NCBI GenBank assembly: GCA_009779495.1
Contig: WRED01000021.1
Span: 1-36,036, forward strand
Direction: 5' to 3'
Length of the DNA stretch: 36,036 bases
Source of the DNA: Oscillospiraceae bacterium
Lineage (GTDB): Bacteria > Bacillota > Clostridia > Oscillospirales > Acutalibacteraceae
In this document: piece by piece, positions 32,541-36,036 of the stretch
How the letters are laid out: each line of letters starts with the position of its first letter
How positions within the stretch are numbered: the first letter of the stretch is position 1
The notes under the pieces: generated by a model
Databases searched by the model: none
Seen by the model: the letters and a program-made list of their open reading frames with translations, nothing else
Told to the model about the DNA's origin: nothing
Position numbers and translations under genes: made by a program

Positions 32541-32641
32541 TACTAATCTTCTTCAGAAACAGTGACAAAAAATCTGCGCCAAAACGCGTATATCAAACAT
32601 TTATGGCTTGATTTTTTGACTGTTTCAATTGAAGATTAGTA
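32541..32641. repeat. TACT/AGTA hairpin element (family B), copy 3 of 3
   Basis: This 101-base element has ends TACTAATCTTC and GAAGATTAGTA, inner arms GAAACAGT and ACTGTTTC, and ACAAAAAATC with GATTTTTTG. The core CTGCGCCAAAACGCGTATAT then CAAA matches copies 1 and 2. It lies between the divergent nahK and aldolase genes. Confidence 0.9.
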
Positions 32642-32709
32642 TAAAAAGAAGTATACCCGATTTCGCCCGTTTAGTCAATCTTTATTATTGTATGAAAGGA
32701 ATATCCTGT

Positions 32710-33819
32710 ATGACACTCCACGTTCTGACACGCTTCTCAAACCGCTTCGGCTCCGATCCTGAGCTTGTCCTCGCGGGCGGCGGCAACACCTCCGCGAAAG
32801 ACGGTAACGTCATGTATGTCAAAGGCTCCGGTGTTTCCCTCGCGTCAATTACGGCAGAGAGCTTCGTCGCGATTGACCGCTCAAAGCTGGCCGCTATTTT
32901 TGAAAAAAGCTACCCCGAATCGGACGCCGAGCGCGAAGAAATGGCCCTGCGTGACCTGATGGACGCAAGGCTTCCCGGCGAGGAGCGTAAGCGCCCCAGC
33001 GTAGAAACGCTCCTGCACGGCCTTTTCTCCCAGCGGTTCGTGCTGCACCTGCACCCCGCGCTCGTCAACGGGCTGACCTGCTCCAAAGACGGCGCGGAAG
33101 CGGCGCGGCGGCTTTTCGGAGAATCCGTTTTGTGGATCGAGCCGTGCAAGCCCGGTTACATTTTGGCGAAGCTGTGCCAAAGCAGGATGACCGGGTACAA
33201 AGCGCGTACCGGACAGGACGTCTCCGTCATGCTTCTGGAAAATCATGGCATATTTGTCGCGGCGGACAGCGAAAACGGGCTGGACGAAATTCTCACGCAC
33301 ATCCTAAAAACGATCCGCGCGCAAATCAAATCCGAACCTGACTTCAGAGAGCAAAGGATGCTTGCTCCCGAAACGGACATATATGTTAAACGCATAGCCG
33401 CGTTATACGGCGGCGCAGCCGAGGCGCTGTTCAACGCCAGCAATCAGGCCGCGCTCCTTGCCAAAAGCCGCGAAACCGCCGCCGATCTGCTCCTGCCTTT
33501 CACCCCCGACCACATCGTCTATTGCAAGGCGTACCCTCTGTTCACGGACTCGCCGGACGCACTCGCCGCCGCGTGGGACGGCTACATCTCCCGTTACGGA
33601 TACGCCCCAAAAATCGTGATCGCGCGGGGCTTGGGCTTTTTTGCCGTGTCCGACAGCGCGAAAACGGCCGAAACTGCGCGGACGCTGTTCGTTGACGCGA
33701 TCAAAATCGCGGTGTACGCGCAAAGCTTCGGCGGCACGGCGCACATGCCTGAGGAATTGACGGAGTTTATCGTCAATTGGGAGGTTGAATCCTACCGCCA
33801 AAAACAGAACGAGGGTTAA
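32710..33819 (+). CDS. class II aldolase/adducin family protein
   Basis: ATG 32710 follows GAAAGGA by about ten bases. The 369-residue protein opens with ELVLAGGGNTSAKDGNVMYVKGSG, the phosphate and substrate loop of class II aldolases. Zinc ligands are H113 and H115 in VLHLHPALVNG and the His of ENHGIFVAA. It resembles the aldolase half of the fused aldolase/short-chain dehydrogenase proteins (RhaD/YuxG type), which act on rhamnulose- or fuculose-like phosphates. The matching SDR half is a separate gene at 34534-35415, with a QueG-like gene between. Together with the GH29 fucosidase this fits deoxyhexose use, but the sugar is not certain. Confidence 0.85.
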   Translation: MTLHVLTRFSNRFGSDPELVLAGGGNTSAKDGNVMYVKGSGVSLASITAESFVAIDRSKLAAIFEKSYPESDAEREEMALRDLMDARLPGEERKRPSVETLLHGLFSQRFVLHLHPALVNGLTCSKDGAEAARRLFGESVLWIEPCKPGYILAKLCQSRMTGYKARTGQDVSVMLLENHGIFVAADSENGLDEILTHILKTIRAQIKSEPDFREQRMLAPETDIYVKRIAALYGGAAEALFNASNQAALLAKSRETAADLLLPFTPDHIVYCKAYPLFTDSPDALAAAWDGYISRYGYAPKIVIARGLGFFAVSDSAKTAETARTLFVDAIKIAVYAQSFGGTAHMPEELTEFIVNWEVESYRQKQNEG

Positions 33820-33832
33820 AAGGAAGTGCCGT

Positions 33833-34516
33833 ATGATCGACAACAACAATTGGGTTCATGAAGTCCTGAAAGATAAAAACATCGCGCTGACTGGCTTTGC
33901 CGATTTATCCGAGATTGACACGGAGACACGTCACGGCTTCAAATACGGTATCTCCATCGCTATCGCTTTAACAGTGTTACCAAGTGTAACAAGCAAACCG
34001 TCAAAGGAATATTACGACGAATATATCAATATCAGCGCGGAGCTGCGAGCCGCAAGCGACTTTCTTGCCGACGCGATAGAGCGGCGCGGATTCAACGCCT
34101 ACTCTCTTGCCGGCGAAAGGCAAAACGAAGAATTCAGAACACAGCTGCCGTTCAAAACGCTGGCAACGCGGGCGGGGCTCGGCTGGATCGGAAAATCGGC
34201 CGCGCTTATCACGAAGCAATTCGGGAGCGCCATAAGGCTGAACGGCGTGCTCACAGACATGCCGCTGAAAACCGGAACCCCGGTCAGCACCTCGTTTTGT
34301 GGCGGCTGTTCGGAATGCGTTGACAACTGTCCCGGCAAAGCCATTACGGGCAACTCGTGGAGTGTTCACACGGACAGAAACGAACTGCTGAACGCGCGAG
34401 AGTGTAAAAAAGCCGTAGCCGCAAGAGGCCGGGTGTTCCATGTAACGGAAGGAACCTGCGGCATATGCATAGCGGTTTGTCCCTATACCAAAAGCTACAT
34501 AAACACGATTCAATGA
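33833..34516 (+). CDS. epoxyqueuosine reductase-like 4Fe-4S protein
   Basis: ATG 33833 has AAAGGA about eight bases upstream. The 227-residue protein has the mid-part ATRAGLGWIGKSAALITKQFGSAIRLNGVLTD of QueG-like proteins and two iron-sulphur motifs: CGGCSECVDNCP and CGICIAVCPY. Its N-terminal cobalamin-binding part is shorter than in QueG, and it lacks the C-terminal HEAT repeats, so it is a short relative with an uncertain reaction. It starts 13 bases after the aldolase and overlaps the first possible ATG of the SDR region (ATGA). That makes it part of the same operon, although functionally unrelated. Confidence 0.8.
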   Translation: MIDNNNWVHEVLKDKNIALTGFADLSEIDTETRHGFKYGISIAIALTVLPSVTSKPSKEYYDEYINISAELRAASDFLADAIERRGFNAYSLAGERQNEEFRTQLPFKTLATRAGLGWIGKSAALITKQFGSAIRLNGVLTDMPLKTGTPVSTSFCGGCSECVDNCPGKAITGNSWSVHTDRNELLNARECKKAVAARGRVFHVTEGTCGICIAVCPYTKSYINTIQ

Positions 34517-34533
34517 AAGAAGGCACACAAAAA

Positions 34534-35415
34534 ATGACACTGTCCGAAGCAAAATCCGCCGCGAAGAAAAATATAAACACCCGCCCGGCAACAACAGGCC
34601 GCCTCGCGGGCAAAATAGCCGTCGTGACCGGCAGCGCCCAGGGCTTCGGCCTTGGAATCGCCCAAGAGCTTCACGCAAACGGCGCGGCCGTGGTCATCGC
34701 GGACCTTGAAAGCCAGCGTGAAACCGCGTTGCGGATAGCGTCGGAGCTTGGCGGGCACGCCGCCTATATCCCTGTTGACGTGTCCGATGAAGCGTCCGTT
34801 GAGTCGATGGTCTGCGAAACAGTGGCACGTTTCGGCGGACTGGACATTATGGTCTCCAACGCGGGAGTCACCAAAGCTGGCAGCCTGCGCGATATGGACC
34901 TGGCTTCTTTCGAGCTTTTGACTAAAATCAACTACACGGGCTACTTTCTGTGCGCGAAATACGCCTCCGAAATCATGATCGCGCAGTACGAGGCCGACTC
35001 TTCACGCTTCAGCGACATCATTCAGGTCAACTCGAAATCCGGCCTTGCCGGCTCGAAAAACAACTTCGCCTATTCAGGCGGCAAATTCGGCGGCATCGGC
35101 CTGACGCAAAGCTTCGCGCTGGAGCTTGCGCGGTACAACATCAAGGTCAACGCCGTCTGCCCCGGCAACTACTACGAGGGGCCGCTGTGGGCCAATCCCG
35201 AACGCGGGCTTCTGCGGCAGTTTCTGGATGCGGGCAAGGCTCCCGGCGCGGAAACCGTAGAGGACGTCAAGCGGTATTACCTGTCAAAGCAGCCCATGAA
35301 CGCGCGGGGCTGCCTGCCGTCCGACGTGGCGAAAGCCATTATGTATTGTGTCGAACAGCTGTTTGAGACAGGACAGGCGTTACCCGTTACGGGCGGGCAA
35401 ATCATGCTGGGCTAA
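34534..35415 (+). CDS. short-chain dehydrogenase/reductase (SDR), partner of the class II aldolase
   Basis: ATG 34534 is likely, with GAAGG ten bases upstream; ATG 34513 (overlapping the previous stop) is the alternative. The 293-residue protein has TGSAQGFG (residues 32-39) for NAD(P), NAGVT at about 109-113, the serine in VNSKSG and the catalytic Y180-x-x-x-K184 in YSGGK. The first 25 residues are a polar extension resembling the linker that joins aldolase and SDR domains in the fused family proteins. It may oxidise the lactaldehyde or sugar intermediate from the aldolase step. The genes sit in one operon, split by the QueG-like gene. Confidence 0.85.
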   Translation: MTLSEAKSAAKKNINTRPATTGRLAGKIAVVTGSAQGFGLGIAQELHANGAAVVIADLESQRETALRIASELGGHAAYIPVDVSDEASVESMVCETVARFGGLDIMVSNAGVTKAGSLRDMDLASFELLTKINYTGYFLCAKYASEIMIAQYEADSSRFSDIIQVNSKSGLAGSKNNFAYSGGKFGGIGLTQSFALELARYNIKVNAVCPGNYYEGPLWANPERGLLRQFLDAGKAPGAETVEDVKRYYLSKQPMNARGCLPSDVAKAIMYCVEQLFETGQALPVTGGQIMLG

Positions 35416-35497
35416 ATCGAGAATAGCTTGCATTTAGCGGTATGGTAAAAACGACGGCTGTGGGAACAGGTTATTATATTAGGCAGGGTTGGATACA

Positions 35498-35956
35498 ATG
35501 ATTTCAATAAGGCTTTATTCAGACAAAGATAAAAACAGCGTTTATTCAGTCTATAAAGACTGTGAGGACTTTTTATCACTTGGTCCTGTTTCAATAGCAA
35601 GCATGAAAATGGTTGAGGAGGACTTACTTGGTTCCAGGGAAAACAACGGTACGTTCTGTGTTATTGAGTATGATAATAAAATCGTCGGAATTATTGATTA
35701 CATACCTTTTGGCTATGAGGGCAATCCCGAAAACGCATTTCTCTCTCTTATTATGATAGCCAAGGATTATAGAAGTAAAGGTATTGGCGATATAGCTGTA
35801 GCTGAAGTTGAGAAAATTATTACTGAGAATAAAACTATAAAAATGATATTTTCAGGCGTGCAGACAAATAATGAAAGAGCCATATCATTTTGGATTAAAC
35901 ATGGATATAAAATAATTAGGGCGTGTTTGAAAAATTCCACGCGCATGTCTTTTTAG
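35498..35956 (+). CDS. GNAT-family N-acetyltransferase
   Basis: This 152-residue protein has the GNAT pattern: an N-terminal strand and helix, then FCVIEYDNKIVGIIDYIPFG, LSLIMIAKDYRSKGIGDIAVAEVEKII (motif A with R/Q-x-x-G-x-G as RSKGIG), and NERAISFWIKHGYKIIR. The substrate is unknown. It is AT-rich compared with the neighbours. Its last nine residues (LKNSTRMSF) are encoded by sequence that looks like the beginning of an inserted repeat (GGGCGTGTTTGAAAA at 35919), so the native C terminus may have been replaced. Confidence 0.82.
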   Translation: MISIRLYSDKDKNSVYSVYKDCEDFLSLGPVSIASMKMVEEDLLGSRENNGTFCVIEYDNKIVGIIDYIPFGYEGNPENAFLSLIMIAKDYRSKGIGDIAVAEVEKIITENKTIKMIFSGVQTNNERAISFWIKHGYKIIRACLKNSTRMSF

Positions 35957-36036
35957 TGCTTTTTCCGTCGCACTGCGTTAAAATTTTTCGAAATACGGGC
36001 GTATTCCTGCAAAATTTCGCCTTGTGCGGCGAAAAA
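35919..36036. repeat. possible start of an inserted element at the window edge
   Basis: GGGCGTGTTTGAAAA (35919-35933) resembles terminal repeats of small insertion elements in Firmicutes. It is followed by related segments TTTTTCCGTCGCACTGCGTT (35951 on) and, in inverted form, CGCCTTGTGCGGCGAAAAA (36018-36036). The right end is beyond the window, so the type and size cannot be decided. Confidence 0.35.

Overview
The window looks like a chromosomal segment of an uncultured, spore-forming Clostridia bacterium, probably an Oscillospirales-type gut or rumen anaerobe. The reasons are a complete sporulation sigma factor K gene, an AbrB-type regulator, a two-subunit glycine decarboxylase (GcvPA/GcvPB), strong AGGAGG ribosome binding sites, GTG and TTG starts, and intracellular glycosidases for plant and host glycans. 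Most genes are GC-rich and heavily G/C at third positions. A few islands are visibly AT-rich: about 12.5-14.0 kb, 8.6-9.0 kb and the last gene.

Layout. 0-6 kb: the tail of a glycerophosphodiesterase, a secreted alpha/beta hydrolase, GH51 arabinofuranosidase, a zinc-ribbon DUF6273-like protein, GH130 phosphorylase and a lipoprotein. 6-10 kb: sigK, a MerR/GyrI regulator, a small membrane-anchored protein preceded by a strongly structured minus-strand RNA, and a ComEC-like metallo-beta-lactamase protein with a structured leader. 10-15 kb, mostly minus strand: a ROK/ASKHA-like protein, a flavin reductase-like protein, a frameshifted papain-like/BtrH-like gene, a GIY-YIG protein and a PIG-L deacetylase. 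15.7-24 kb, plus strand: uxaC, then gcvT, a small membrane protein, gcvH, gcvPA, gcvPB, a GyrI-like protein, a GH29 fucosidase and a small frameshifted membrane gene. 24-36 kb: a YhhN-type membrane protein, a serine hydrolase, AbrB, gap, a P-loop kinase-like protein, a membrane M28 peptidase, NahK with a degenerate GDPD-like protein, a class II aldolase and an SDR separated by a QueG-like gene, and a GNAT acetyltransferase cut by the window edge context.

Functionally the segment supports use of imported oligosaccharides: arabinosides, mannosides, fucosides, uronates and N-acetylhexosamines. These feed glycolysis (gap), and one-carbon units come from glycine cleavage. No transposase, phage, CRISPR, tRNA or rRNA gene is visible.

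The most unusual material is non-coding. (1) A minus-strand RNA of about 240 nt at 8345-8588 has a near-consensus promoter, many helices, and a G-U pair that fixes its strand. (2) A family of three hairpin elements of about 100 bp bounded by TACT/AGTA has a shared core and arms that differ between copies but still pair. One copy separates gcvPA from gcvPB, forms the gcvPA stop codon and splits a Shine-Dalgarno sequence from the gcvPB start. (3) A TAGA-rich repeat family supplies the stop codons of at least four genes. (4) A GC-rich foldback of about 105-111 bp occurs three times. These are read from sequence only; homology and folding searches were not possible.
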